64,000 nucleotides of DNA from Bacillus sp. B-jedd (GTDB taxonomy: Bacteria; Bacillota; Bacilli; Bacillales; Cytobacillaceae): contig NZ_CCXR01000001.1 in assembly GCF_000821085.1 (NCBI RefSeq), positions 1,571,001 to 1,635,000 on the forward strand, given 5' to 3'. A program made the translations under genes and the position numbers. The notes below the pieces were generated by a model, which was not told the origin of the DNA, did not search any database, and saw only the letters and a list, made by a program, of their open reading frames with translations. Each line of letters opens with the position of its first letter. The stretch's first letter is position 1. Below are positions 28,032-37,153 of the stretch, one piece after another.

Positions 28032-31000
28032 ATGTACTTAAAACGGCTTGATGTTGTAGGGTTCAAATCTTTCGCTGAACGGATCGGCGTTGACTTCGTT
28101 CCAGGTGTAACAGCGGTAGTCGGACCGAACGGAAGCGGAAAGAGTAATGTCATTGACGCAATCCGCTGGGTTTTAGGTGAGCAGTCGGCAAAATCGCTCC
28201 GAGGCACGAAAATGGAAGATATCATTTTTGCCGGAAGCGATTCGCGCAAGCCGCTTAATTTCGCGGAAGTGACTCTTACGCTTGATAACGAAGATCAAAG
28301 GCTCGCCATTGATTTTAACGAAGTTAGTGTGACAAGGCGGGTTTTTAGGTCTGGTGAAAGTGAATTCATGATCAATAAGCAGCCTTGCCGCCTGAAGGAT
28401 ATTGTCGATCTTTTTATGGATTCAGGCCTTGGCCGCGAAGCTTTCTCGATTATCAGCCAAGGGAAAGTCGAAGAAATCCTTAACAGCAAGGCGGAGGAAC
28501 GGCGAAGTATTTTTGAGGAGGCCGCGGGCGTCCTTAAATATAAGCAACGGAAGAAGAAAGCGGAAATCAAGCTGGCTGAAACACAGGACAACCTGAACAG
28601 AGTCCGGGATATTCTCCATGAGCTTGAAAGCCAGGTGGAGCCTTTAAAAATTCAGGCTTCAATTGCCAAGGATTATCAAGAAAAGAAAGAAGAACTTGAA
28701 AAAATCGAGGTAGCTCTCACTGTTTACGATATCGAAGAACTTCATGGCAAATGGGAACAATTGTCCAATAAGCTGGAGGTACATAAGCAGGAAGAAATAA
28801 AGCTTTCAGCAGATTTACAAAAGCGTGAAGCGGAAATTGAACTGGCACGTGACAGGATCGCCGCTTTGGATGAGTCGATCAGCGATTTGCAAAATGTCCT
28901 TCTTCATGCCAGCGAAGAGCACGAGAAACTCGAGGGAAAAAAGGAAGTCCTCAAGGAGCGGAAAAAGAATGCCGCTCAAAACAGGAAACAGCTCGAGGAC
29001 AGCATCAACGAACTTGCCGGCAAAAAGAACGCACTTGTCGGCGAAAGGAAGAGGCTTATTGAGTTTGCCGAGAATCTTGGCACGGAAGCTGGAGAACTGC
29101 AACAAAAGCTGAAAAAGCGTCAAGCGGAGTTAAGCCTGTTTAGCGAAAACGCTGATGAAAAAATTGAATCACTAAAAAGTGAATATATTGAAGAATTGAA
29201 TGCGCAGGCAGGCGCGCGAAATGAGGTCATGCTCGTCGGCCAGCAGCTTGAGCAGCTCGAAAGAAAAAGCAGCCGTCTAGATGAAGATAACCGGAGATTT
29301 ATTGATGAACGCGATGAGGCTTCTGCTCATACGAAGAAGATTCAAGTTCAATTAGAATCAGCCGCCAAAGAGCTCGACAGGCAGGTAAAAGACTATCTTA
29401 CTGAAAAGCGTAACCATGAAGCGCTAGAGGCAAACTTTGATAAGCAGGAAAAAATGCTTTATCAGGCTTACCAGTTCCTTCAGCAGGCAAAATCCAAGAA
29501 AGAAATGCTGGAGGATATGGAGGACGACTATAGTGGCTTTTTCCACGGAGTAAAAGAGGTTCTTAAGGCCAGGAGCGGACAGCTCCGGGGAATTGAAGGC
29601 GCCGTCGCAGAGGTTGTCAATGTTCCGAAGGAGTACCAAACTGCGATTGAAACCGCATTGGGCGGTTCCCTTCAACATATCATTGTGGATACCGAGCAAA
29701 GCGCGAGGGAAGCTATCCAATTTCTGAAAAGGAAATCTTCCGGAAGGGCGACCTTCCTGCCTTTAAGTGTCATTAAAGGAAAAACTCCAGGGACATCACA
29801 GCTGGAGATTGCCCGGGACCACCAGGCCTTTATCGGGACAGCCGCAAGCCTCGTTTCCTTTGAGGAGAAGTACAGGCAAGTCATCGAAAACCTGCTTGGG
29901 AATGTGATCGTGGCAAAGGACTTAAAAGGCGCTAACGAAATCGCCCGTTCGCTGCAATATCGAATGAGGGTTGTCACGATTGAAGGCGATGTTGTCAATG
30001 CTGGCGGTTCAATGACGGGCGGGTCGGTCAAGCAGAATTCATCTAGCCTCCTAAGCAGGAAAACAGAACTAGATGAAATCAAGGCCAAGCTCTCAGGAAT
30101 GGAAGAGAAAACAGCCCAGCTTGAAACCAATGTAAAATCACTGAAAAATGAATTGCAATCGAAAACTGTTTCCCTTGAGGAATTAAGGAAGTCAGGAGAA
30201 GAGAAGCGCCTCGAGGAGCAGCGGCTGAAAGGGAAGCTCAGGGAGGCCGAGCTGGAACTTAAAAATATCAGCGAGCGTTTATCCATTTATGATATGGAGA
30301 AAAGCCAGATTGAAGAAGACAGAATTAGACTTCAGAACCGGAAGGGTGAACTTGAAAAAATCCTCCTTTCGGCAAAAGAAAAAATCTCATCTCTAGATAG
30401 CGAAATTACGGCGCTTTCCGAGCAAAAAGCAAAGGTGCTTACGTCAAGGGAAGCTTTGAATGACGAGATTAATAACCTGAAAGTACTTTTTGCTTCTAAA
30501 AATGAACAATATCTTCATGCGAAAGCGCAGGTTGACAGAGCGAAAGAGGAACTTTCCGAACTTGATGAAAAGCTTGAGATGCAAAAGGAAGACTTGCATC
30601 TTCTTATTTCAGAAATGGAAGGAGATACATCGGGGGAAGAGCAGCTGATTGCCGCCGCCGAGGAAAAACTCCGTGACAAGGAAAATACACTGAAATTGAT
30701 TTCCGAACGGCGTGAAGAGCGTATGCACCTGTTCTCAGCCCTTGAACAGTCCGAGGTAGAAGCCAAGGAATTGAAAAGGCTGCACCGTGGCTTGTCTGAA
30801 GCATTGAAGGATGAAGAAGTAAAATTGAACAGGCTGGATGTGGAATTAGATAATAAACTGGCCCACCTCCGTGAAGAGTATTTACTAACCTTCGAAGGGG
30901 CAAAGGAAAACCATCCAATGACGATGCCTCCGGATGAGGCACGCCGAAAGGTCAAACTAATCAGGCGGTCCATTGACGAGCTTGGCAATGTCAACCTTGG

Positions 31001-31598
31001 AGCAATTGAAGAATATGAACGTGTTTCCGAACGGTATGAATTCTTGCTGGAGCAAAAAAATGACCTACAGGAAGCCAAAGACACGCTGTTTGTCGTTATC
31101 GGGGAAATGGACGAAGAAATGATCAAGCGTTTTGAAGAAACGTTTTCCGCAATCCGGATGCACTTCGAGCCTGTATTCAAGGCCTTGTTTGGGGGAGGCC
31201 GCGCGGATCTGCGGCTGACGAACCCTGATGATCTTTTGCATACCGGGGTTGACATCGTTGCCCAGCCACCTGGGAAGAAACTGCAAAACCTTGGGCTGCT
31301 ATCAGGCGGAGAGCGGGCATTGACAGCAATCGCGCTCCTGTTTTCAATACTGAAGGTAAGGCCTGTGCCTTTTTGCATTCTGGATGAAGTGGAAGCCGCC
31401 CTTGATGAAGCAAATGTTTATCGTTTCAGCCAGTATTTAAAACGATACAGTGAAGGCACCCAATTCATCGTCATTACGCACCGCAAGGGGACAATGGAGG
31501 AAGCGGACGTCCTTTACGGCGTTACCATGCAAGAATCGGGAGTGTCCAAGCTAGTATCCGTTCGTCTCGAAGAAACAAAAGATCTCGTAGTAACCTAA
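28032..31598 (+). CDS. smc: Chromosome segregation protein SMC
   Basis: An 1188-residue SMC that, with ScpA and ScpB, organises and separates chromosomes. The N-terminal Walker A is GPNGSGKS (about residues 31-38). A first coiled coil follows (about 170-500), then a hinge (about 505-665), a second coil, and the C-terminal ATPase half with the signature LLSGGERALTA and Walker B FCILDEVEAALDEAN (near 1117). The ATG at 28032 has GGAGGAGC 7-8 bases upstream and gives MYLKRLDVVGFKSFAER. A start seven codons earlier lies before the ribosome site. Confidence 0.97.
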   Translation: MYLKRLDVVGFKSFAERIGVDFVPGVTAVVGPNGSGKSNVIDAIRWVLGEQSAKSLRGTKMEDIIFAGSDSRKPLNFAEVTLTLDNEDQRLAIDFNEVSVTRRVFRSGESEFMINKQPCRLKDIVDLFMDSGLGREAFSIISQGKVEEILNSKAEERRSIFEEAAGVLKYKQRKKKAEIKLAETQDNLNRVRDILHELESQVEPLKIQASIAKDYQEKKEELEKIEVALTVYDIEELHGKWEQLSNKLEVHKQEEIKLSADLQKREAEIELARDRIAALDESISDLQNVLLHASEEHEKLEGKKEVLKERKKNAAQNRKQLEDSINELAGKKNALVGERKRLIEFAENLGTEAGELQQKLKKRQAELSLFSENADEKIESLKSEYIEELNAQAGARNEVMLVGQQLEQLERKSSRLDEDNRRFIDERDEASAHTKKIQVQLESAAKELDRQVKDYLTEKRNHEALEANFDKQEKMLYQAYQFLQQAKSKKEMLEDMEDDYSGFFHGVKEVLKARSGQLRGIEGAVAEVVNVPKEYQTAIETALGGSLQHIIVDTEQSAREAIQFLKRKSSGRATFLPLSVIKGKTPGTSQLEIARDHQAFIGTAASLVSFEEKYRQVIENLLGNVIVAKDLKGANEIARSLQYRMRVVTIEGDVVNAGGSMTGGSVKQNSSSLLSRKTELDEIKAKLSGMEEKTAQLETNVKSLKNELQSKTVSLEELRKSGEEKRLEEQRLKGKLREAELELKNISERLSIYDMEKSQIEEDRIRLQNRKGELEKILLSAKEKISSLDSEITALSEQKAKVLTSREALNDEINNLKVLFASKNEQYLHAKAQVDRAKEELSELDEKLEMQKEDLHLLISEMEGDTSGEEQLIAAAEEKLRDKENTLKLISERREERMHLFSALEQSEVEAKELKRLHRGLSEALKDEEVKLNRLDVELDNKLAHLREEYLLTFEGAKENHPMTMPPDEARRKVKLIRRSIDELGNVNLGAIEEYERVSERYEFLLEQKNDLQEAKDTLFVVIGEMDEEMIKRFEETFSAIRMHFEPVFKALFGGGRADLRLTNPDDLLHTGVDIVAQPPGKKLQNLGLLSGGERALTAIALLFSILKVRPVPFCILDEVEAALDEANVYRFSQYLKRYSEGTQFIVITHRKGTMEEADVLYGVTMQESGVSKLVSVRLEETKDLVVT

Positions 31599-31663
31599 AA
31601 AAGCGTAAGTGTACCAATTAAACCCTGTTAATGATTGATTTTGTTTTTTATTGCGTAGATTGG

Positions 31664-31790
31664 AACGGAGGGGACGGACTCCGGCGGAATTAGCGGTAAG
31701 TGGAGACCCCACAGGAGCCAGAGCGACGAGGAGGCTCCACTTGACGCCCGCGGAAAGCATGTCCCCGGAGTGGAAATCAAAGAACAAGGA
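31664..31790. repeat. GC-rich structured element, probably an interspersed Bacillus repeat
   Basis: Between smc and ftsY lies a block far richer in G and C than its surroundings. GGGGAC (31670-31675) can pair with GTCCCC (31761-31766), enclosing AAGTGGAG (31698-31705) paired with CTCCACTT (31735-31742). Phrases such as GACTCCGGCGGAA, CCCGCGGAAAGC and GGAGTGGAAATCAA resemble, from memory, a short non-coding repeat scattered through many Bacillaceae genomes. No gene is supported on either strand. Other copies would lie outside the window. Confidence 0.6.
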
Positions 31791-31855
31791 TGAAAGAGCC
31801 AAAAAAATAAACCAGGGAATCGGGTATGTAAATATTTTTGCAAGGATGTGTCAAA

Positions 31856-32842
31856 ATGAGCTTTTTTAAAAAGTTAAAAGAAACATTCACGAAACAGACC
31901 GACAGTGTAACTGAGAAATTCCGGGATGGATTGTCGAAGACAAGAAATAATTTTTCCGGCAAAGTAAATGACCTCGTGGCAAGGTACCGTAAAGTGGACG
32001 AGGATTTCTTTGAAGAGCTTGAAGAAATCCTCATTCAGGCCGATGTTGGCTTTGACACAGTCATGGAATTAATCGATCAGCTGAAATATGAGGTAAAACG
32101 ACGCAATATTACGGACCCGGCAGAAGTGCAAACTGTCATTTCCGAAAAGCTGGTGGACATTTATAATGCGGGTGAAAATCAAACTTCAGATCCTAATATC
32201 CAGGAAAATGCACTCACCGTCATCTTATTCGTCGGTGTTAACGGCGTCGGAAAAACGACGACGATTGGGAAGCTCGCCCATAAGTTTATTACAGAAGGCA
32301 AAACCGTTCTTTTGGCGGCGGGAGATACGTTCAGGGCGGGGGCGATTGACCAGCTGGAAGTTTGGGGTGACCGTGTCGGAGCTCCTGTCATAAAACAAGC
32401 GGAAGGTTCCGATCCAGCTGCAGTGATGTTTGACGCAATCCAGGCGGCGAAATCCCGCAAGGCGGACATACTGCTGTGCGATACAGCGGGCCGGCTGCAA
32501 AACAAAGTCAATTTAATGAAAGAATTGGAAAAAGTAAAAAGGGTGATTGAAAGGGAAATTCCTGGCGCGCCACATGAGGTGCTGCTCGTCCTGGATGCGA
32601 CAACAGGACAAAATGCGCTCATTCAGGCCAAAACATTCAAGGAAGCAACAGATGTAACCGGAATCGTCCTTTCCAAGCTTGATGGAACGGCGAAGGGAGG
32701 AATTGTCCTTGCAATCCGGAACGAACTTAAAATACCTGTTAAATTCGTTGGACTTGGTGAGCGAATGGATGACCTTCAGGAATTTGATCCTGAAAAATAT
32801 GTATATGGACTTTTTGCCGACCAGGTGGACACAACCGAATAA
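31856..32842 (+). CDS. ftsY: Signal recognition particle receptor FtsY
   Basis: A 328-residue SRP receptor GTPase that docks ribosomes making membrane proteins. It has the short N-terminal region typical of Bacillus (MSFFKKLKETFTKQTDSV), then the N domain. The G domain has G1 GVNGVGKTTTIGKL (about 126), DTAGRLQNK (about 208) and SKLDGTAKGG, where the family usually has TKLDG. The ATG at 31856 follows AAGGATG by 8 bases. In B. subtilis it is followed by ylxM and ffh; here a 12 kb unit lies between. Confidence 0.96.
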   Translation: MSFFKKLKETFTKQTDSVTEKFRDGLSKTRNNFSGKVNDLVARYRKVDEDFFEELEEILIQADVGFDTVMELIDQLKYEVKRRNITDPAEVQTVISEKLVDIYNAGENQTSDPNIQENALTVILFVGVNGVGKTTTIGKLAHKFITEGKTVLLAAGDTFRAGAIDQLEVWGDRVGAPVIKQAEGSDPAAVMFDAIQAAKSRKADILLCDTAGRLQNKVNLMKELEKVKRVIEREIPGAPHEVLLVLDATTGQNALIQAKTFKEATDVTGIVLSKLDGTAKGGIVLAIRNELKIPVKFVGLGERMDDLQEFDPEKYVYGLFADQVDTTE

Positions 32843-32850
32843 AAAATTTG

Positions 32851-32889
32851 AACAGTATCGAATGGGAATATTTCGATACTGTTTTTTTT
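32851..32889 (+). terminator. Strong terminator after ftsY
   Basis: AACAGTATCGAA (32851-32862) pairs with TTCGATACTGTT (32872-32883), followed by a run of eight T (32882-32889). It cuts transcription of rnc-smc-ftsY off from the following cluster. Confidence 0.88.
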
Positions 32890-32892
32890 GAA

Positions 32893-32926
32893 TTGCTCTT
32901 TTGTGAACCGAGGTGTAAAATTACAC
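32893..32926 (+). promoter_or_regulatory. Promoter of the 33.0-45.2 kb cluster, with a palindrome over the -10
   Basis: TTGCTC (32893-32898) and TAAAAT (32916-32921) with a 17-base spacer. The palindrome GTGTAA-AA-TTACAC (32913-32926) covers the -10, which suggests a repressor site. No regulator gene is in the cluster. A second, weaker possibility is an ECF-type pair TGAAGC (32944) and CGTC (32967) 17 bases apart. Confidence 0.5.
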
Positions 32927-33002
32927 TAAGGTTTTGAAAATTTTGAAGCAAACAGAGAAAGAAATACGTCTAATCATTGAGAATTAGATAGGGGGAATTA
33001 CG

Positions 33003-35375
33003 GTGTCTCACTCTTGTAAAAAATGGGCTTTGTTTTTAATATTTTTTATATTGCTCGGCTTAAATGGGCTATCCGCTCAAGCAGCGGCAGGCGATATAAA
33101 AATAACGACAAAAACAGGCTTCGATGGAAAAGTGAAAACGGGGCGGGGATTTCCAGTCCAAATTACGATTGAAAATAGCGGCAAAGATTTTAAAGGGGAC
33201 CTTTTAGTCAATTTTTATCCAACTTATAGTTCGGTAGGTTCAAAAGTTCTTCATGTAGATGTGCCTAAAGGAAGCAAAAAGAATTATATTCTATCGTTAA
33301 ATGGTATATCAGAAGATAATCATTACAACAACCAAAATATCCAAACATTGACCCTTTATGAGGGGAATTGGAAAAGCGGAAAAGAAATAAATTTCCGGGG
33401 AGCGAAAAACCTGACAGCAAGGTTCACTGACTCCGATCGAAAAATCCTCGGGCTATTAAGTGAGAATCCGGATCGTCTGAAGGAATTAAAATCACTTCCC
33501 TCCAGCGCGATGATTGATACGCTCATACTGGATGAAAACACTTTGCCCACAGACAGTATCGGTCTTGAATTGATTGATTACCTGGTGGTAGACGAATTCC
33601 CCTTATCCAGTCTGAAGCCCGCCCAGCAGGAAGCAATCCTAGCTTGGGTTAAAACCGGCGGCATCCTGGTTGCCGGGGGAGCCCCGAATGCCAGTCAGGC
33701 ATATGGCGACCTATATGGGGAGCTGCCGATGGAATCTTCGAACGAAGCGACGGCTAGTTTATTAGAGTTGAAAAGCTCCATTAAACCGGGAAAAGAACTT
33801 GGATCTGTTCCTGTATTTTACGGAAAAACAAAACCAGATTCGGAGGTTGTCGTTAAAGACGGCAACATTCCAATCGTTGTGAAACGGTTAACAGGATCTG
33901 GTGAAGTGTGGCAAACAGCCTTTTCGGCAGGCGACCAGCCTGTGGCAGGATGGAAAGGATATGGAGACTGGTTCGCCTTTCTTCTTTCGCAGAGCCACGT
34001 ACCTGGGGCGGGAAATTCGTTCGGCAATATGAACCCTTTTGAGCAATACTTTAGTGAATTCGCAGAAGTCAATGAGTTTTTTCCTTCATCACAATTTTCT
34101 CTGGGGCAAATTATGCTGATGCTGCTCGTTTATATCGGAGTCGTCGCTCCAGGACTTTATTTTCTGTTGAAACAACGGGATAAAAGAGAACATGCCTGGT
34201 GGATCGTACCTTCGTTCGCCCTTCTATGTTCAGCGGCCATTTTCGGCATAGGCGCCAAAGACAAAATTACTAGCCCGCAAGTCAGCCAGATGGGAATATT
34301 CAAAGCTGAGGGTGGGCAGCTGCAGGGACTTAAGGCTGTTTCACTCCTGTCCAATAAGAGCGGGGATTATGCATTTTCGTTCCCTCGCGGCGAATTCACC
34401 GGGATATCGGGTTCTTCCATCATGCCTGTTTCAGCTACTCAGCGCTTCTCTGTTTTTGAGTCGGAGCGTAAGCAAGACACCGTAACATTCCCTAAAGTGG
34501 AGTATTGGTCTACACGGACAATATATGGACCGGCAGCGAAAAAGGAGGCCGGTGAGTTTATCATGGATCTCAGATTTGAGAACAGTAAATTGACCGGAAC
34601 GATTAAAAACGGATTTCCATATGATTTTGAACAGGTTTATTTCTGGTCAGGCTCGAAGCGGGTAGAGGTAGGGAAAATGAAAAAAGGTGAAACAGTCAAA
34701 GTGAATGAAAATTTCTCCCAAAACTATCTGTCCGGCCCATTGAGTCCCGGTTATGGCTACCAGATGCCTAATAATAGCAAAGATATAGTGAAAATGAAGA
34801 AAACGAAATTGGAATATAGCGCAATTGAATTTGTTTACAACAAATCAAGGATGAAAAACATACCTATTGTATATGGATTTACAAATAATCCTGTCATTAA
34901 TGCCGATTTAACAGGAAAATCGGAAAAGAGTAGTATCATTTCACTTGTTTATCAGGCGGCCCAAATAAAAACAAAAATGACAGGTCCTTTTTCTTTAAAG
35001 GAGAGTGAATTGTCACCCGATCTTAGTGTTATAAAAGGGCAAATTTACGGACAACACCCAGGGGCCAAGGAAATAGAAGTTGAAGATGGCATCTATGAAT
35101 ATATTCTTCATTTGCCGTCCCAATTGCGGAAAGAGACGACCCGTTATGAGGAACTGTCAATTACTTTATCCTCGGGCGCCCACAATTTTACGCTGATGGA
35201 TGCGGAAACAGGGGATTTGATTAAACTTGCGGACACTACCACTACAATCAAAGATCATCCGGAAAAATTTGTTTCAAACGACGGCACGATAAAAATCAGG
35301 TTCGAAAAAACCGGACAGAATGATCCGCTCGTCAGACTGCCATCGATCACGATTAAGGGGGTAGCGGGAAATTGA
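33003..35375 (+). CDS. Large secreted/membrane protein of unknown function, first gene of ABC-MoxR-VWA cluster
   Basis: A 790-residue protein not recognised by name. A signal peptide is clear (KKWALFLIFFILLGLNGLSA, cleaved near AQA at about 28). An outer region follows, with a Rossmann-like stretch at about 172-229 (DTLILDEN, LVVDEFP, WVKTGGILVAGGAP), of the kind seen in GldG/DUF4350-type partners of ABC exporters. Two membrane helices lie at about 366-388 and 399-418, then a long beta-rich outer part to the end. GTG start with AGGGGGAAT before it. The stop overlaps the ABC ATPase start by four bases, so it probably works with that transporter. That role is inference. Confidence 0.8.
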   Translation: MSHSCKKWALFLIFFILLGLNGLSAQAAAGDIKITTKTGFDGKVKTGRGFPVQITIENSGKDFKGDLLVNFYPTYSSVGSKVLHVDVPKGSKKNYILSLNGISEDNHYNNQNIQTLTLYEGNWKSGKEINFRGAKNLTARFTDSDRKILGLLSENPDRLKELKSLPSSAMIDTLILDENTLPTDSIGLELIDYLVVDEFPLSSLKPAQQEAILAWVKTGGILVAGGAPNASQAYGDLYGELPMESSNEATASLLELKSSIKPGKELGSVPVFYGKTKPDSEVVVKDGNIPIVVKRLTGSGEVWQTAFSAGDQPVAGWKGYGDWFAFLLSQSHVPGAGNSFGNMNPFEQYFSEFAEVNEFFPSSQFSLGQIMLMLLVYIGVVAPGLYFLLKQRDKREHAWWIVPSFALLCSAAIFGIGAKDKITSPQVSQMGIFKAEGGQLQGLKAVSLLSNKSGDYAFSFPRGEFTGISGSSIMPVSATQRFSVFESERKQDTVTFPKVEYWSTRTIYGPAAKKEAGEFIMDLRFENSKLTGTIKNGFPYDFEQVYFWSGSKRVEVGKMKKGETVKVNENFSQNYLSGPLSPGYGYQMPNNSKDIVKMKKTKLEYSAIEFVYNKSRMKNIPIVYGFTNNPVINADLTGKSEKSSIISLVYQAAQIKTKMTGPFSLKESELSPDLSVIKGQIYGQHPGAKEIEVEDGIYEYILHLPSQLRKETTRYEELSITLSSGAHNFTLMDAETGDLIKLADTTTTIKDHPEKFVSNDGTIKIRFEKTGQNDPLVRLPSITIKGVAGN

Positions 35376-36307
35376 TTGAAATACATGGGCTAACAAAAAA
35401 ATATGGCAAATTCACAGCGCTGGATTCGCTTACCCTGAATATCGAAAAAGGAACGGTTTTCGGTTTTGTCGGACAGAATGGGGCAGGTAAATCAACGACA
35501 TTCTCTATATTGGCAACTTTAATGGCGCCAACCTCGGGAACGGCTTATATCAATGGGTATAATATTTCAAAAGAACCTGCGAAAGTAAGAAGCCAAATTG
35601 GATATATGCCGGACTTTTTCGGAGTGTATGACCAGTTAAAAGCTGTCGAGTACCTAGATTTTTACGGTGCCAGTTACGGAATACCGGCTGAAGAAAGAGA
35701 GAAGCTGATCCCTCAGCTTCTTGAACTAGTCAACTTAACCCATAAGGCGGATTCGTATGTGGATGTACTTTCAAGAGGTATGAAGCAAAGACTTTGCTTG
35801 GCGAGGTCCCTCATTCATGATCCTGAAGTCCTCATTCTTGATGAGCCGGCATCAGGACTGGATCCGCGGGCGAGAGTAGAGATGCGGGAAATATTAAAAG
35901 AATTAAAGAATATGGGGAAAACTATTCTCATTTCCTCCCATATTTTGCCCGAACTGGCGGAGATGTGCGATACAATTGGTATTATTGATCAGGGCAGGCT
36001 CCTTGCCCAGGGCTCCGTTGCGGAAATACAGCATCGTTTAAGTGGTGAGAAGTTGATCATTGTCAAAGTAGCGGAAGACTTGGATGCGGCCGTTTCTTAT
36101 TTCGAAGACAGCCATTTGGTCAGCCAACTAGAAAAGCGGGAAGACGGCCAGAGGATCCAGTTTGTATTCAGCGGAAATGATGAAGAGCAATTCCAGCTCT
36201 TACACAGGGCGATGGCAGCGAATTTAAAAATTATCAGCTTTTCAGAAACAGAGACAAATCTCGAAGATGTGTTCATGGAAATTACGAAAGGAGTGGAATT
36301 ATCATGA
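35372..36307 (+). CDS. ABC transporter ATP-binding protein
   Basis: A 311-residue ABC ATPase. Walker A is GQNGAGKST (about residues 35-43), the signature is LSRGMKQRL (a variation of LSGGQ), Walker B is VLILDEPASGLDP and the H-loop is in ISSHILPE. The C-terminal 90 residues are an extension usual in ABC-2 exporters. Best match by type is the GldA/NatA/CcmA group. The start is a TTG at 35372 overlapping the previous stop. It overlaps the permease gene by four bases (ATGA). The substrate is unknown. Confidence 0.92.
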   Translation: MIEIHGLTKKYGKFTALDSLTLNIEKGTVFGFVGQNGAGKSTTFSILATLMAPTSGTAYINGYNISKEPAKVRSQIGYMPDFFGVYDQLKAVEYLDFYGASYGIPAEEREKLIPQLLELVNLTHKADSYVDVLSRGMKQRLCLARSLIHDPEVLILDEPASGLDPRARVEMREILKELKNMGKTILISSHILPELAEMCDTIGIIDQGRLLAQGSVAEIQHRLSGEKLIIVKVAEDLDAAVSYFEDSHLVSQLEKREDGQRIQFVFSGNDEEQFQLLHRAMAANLKIISFSETETNLEDVFMEITKGVELS

Positions 36308-37122
36308 AGATGTTAATGAACCCAGTGATGAACAAAGAATTCAAGTTAAGATTCCGCTCCATCAAAAGTTTCCTTGGGCTAATGTTTTACTTGATCGCCA
36401 TTTCGGTCATCCTAGTCGGATTTATTTTTATAGAATCAGCAGCTTACGGCTCCACTTATTTCCGTCCCCAGGACAGCCGGATCATGTTTATGGTCCTGTC
36501 ATTTATCCAGCTGGGGCTGGTCATGTTCGTCACGCCGGGGCTGACGGCTGGGGTCATTAGCGGAGAAAGGGAGAAACAAACATTGAATATTCTCCTCACG
36601 ACCACTCAAACATCGGCGGGGATTATCATTGGGAAACTGATTTCTTCGATCTCATATCTATTGTTAATGATTGTTGCGAGCATGCCGATTTACAGCATTG
36701 TTTTCTTGTTTGGCGGCATCTCGCCGCTGCAGGTTTTGACTGTGCTGGGCTACTATATCGTCATTATTCTCGTATTCGGAAGTTTCGGGGTTCTTTTTTC
36801 AACCCTTATCAGGAGAACGATCATCTCCATGATCACGACATATGGAACAGCTTTGTTTTTCGCAGGGGGAACGGCTTTCCTGTTTGCGGTATCCATGCAA
36901 TTCGGAGGCTTGGGGCCGGGATCTTCGCCAATTCCATATTTTTTTGCAATTTTGAATCCATTCATCGTTTTGATGGGTTTTCTGGAGCCTTCCGTTGTAG
37001 ATGAACTTAATAGGCAGACTGGCATTTTATTCCCTTTATGGGCTGGCCAACTGATAGTCTATGGCTTTTTGTTCATTGCCGCCCTTGGTGTCAGTATTAA
37101 GAAGCTGCGGCCAAAAGCGTGA
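36304..37122 (+). CDS. ABC-2 type transporter permease
   Basis: A 272-residue membrane protein with six predicted helices (near residues 19-40, 60-80, 100-130, 140-165, 175-200 and 242-265). SGEREKQTLNILLTT after the second helix is typical of ABC-2 permeases of the GldF/NosY type. With the ATPase before it this makes one half-size exporter set, presumably with two copies of each subunit. The overlap with the ATPase gene supports coupling. What it exports is not evident. Confidence 0.9.
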   Translation: MKMLMNPVMNKEFKLRFRSIKSFLGLMFYLIAISVILVGFIFIESAAYGSTYFRPQDSRIMFMVLSFIQLGLVMFVTPGLTAGVISGEREKQTLNILLTTTQTSAGIIIGKLISSISYLLLMIVASMPIYSIVFLFGGISPLQVLTVLGYYIVIILVFGSFGVLFSTLIRRTIISMITTYGTALFFAGGTAFLFAVSMQFGGLGPGSSPIPYFFAILNPFIVLMGFLEPSVVDELNRQTGILFPLWAGQLIVYGFLFIAALGVSIKKLRPKA

Positions 37123-37153
37123 GCAAAATAATTTGTGCGAAGGGTGAGTGGAT

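Noticed and set aside
31651..31869. Open frames of 70-80 residues on both strands between smc and ftsY
   Set aside because: They run through the GC-rich structured element, which is typical of non-coding repeats, and lack ribosome sites.
32931..32949. CodY-like box TTTTGAAAATTTTG before the cluster
   Set aside because: Only part of the AATTTTCWGAAAATT consensus is met and A/T-rich matches of this quality are common by chance.
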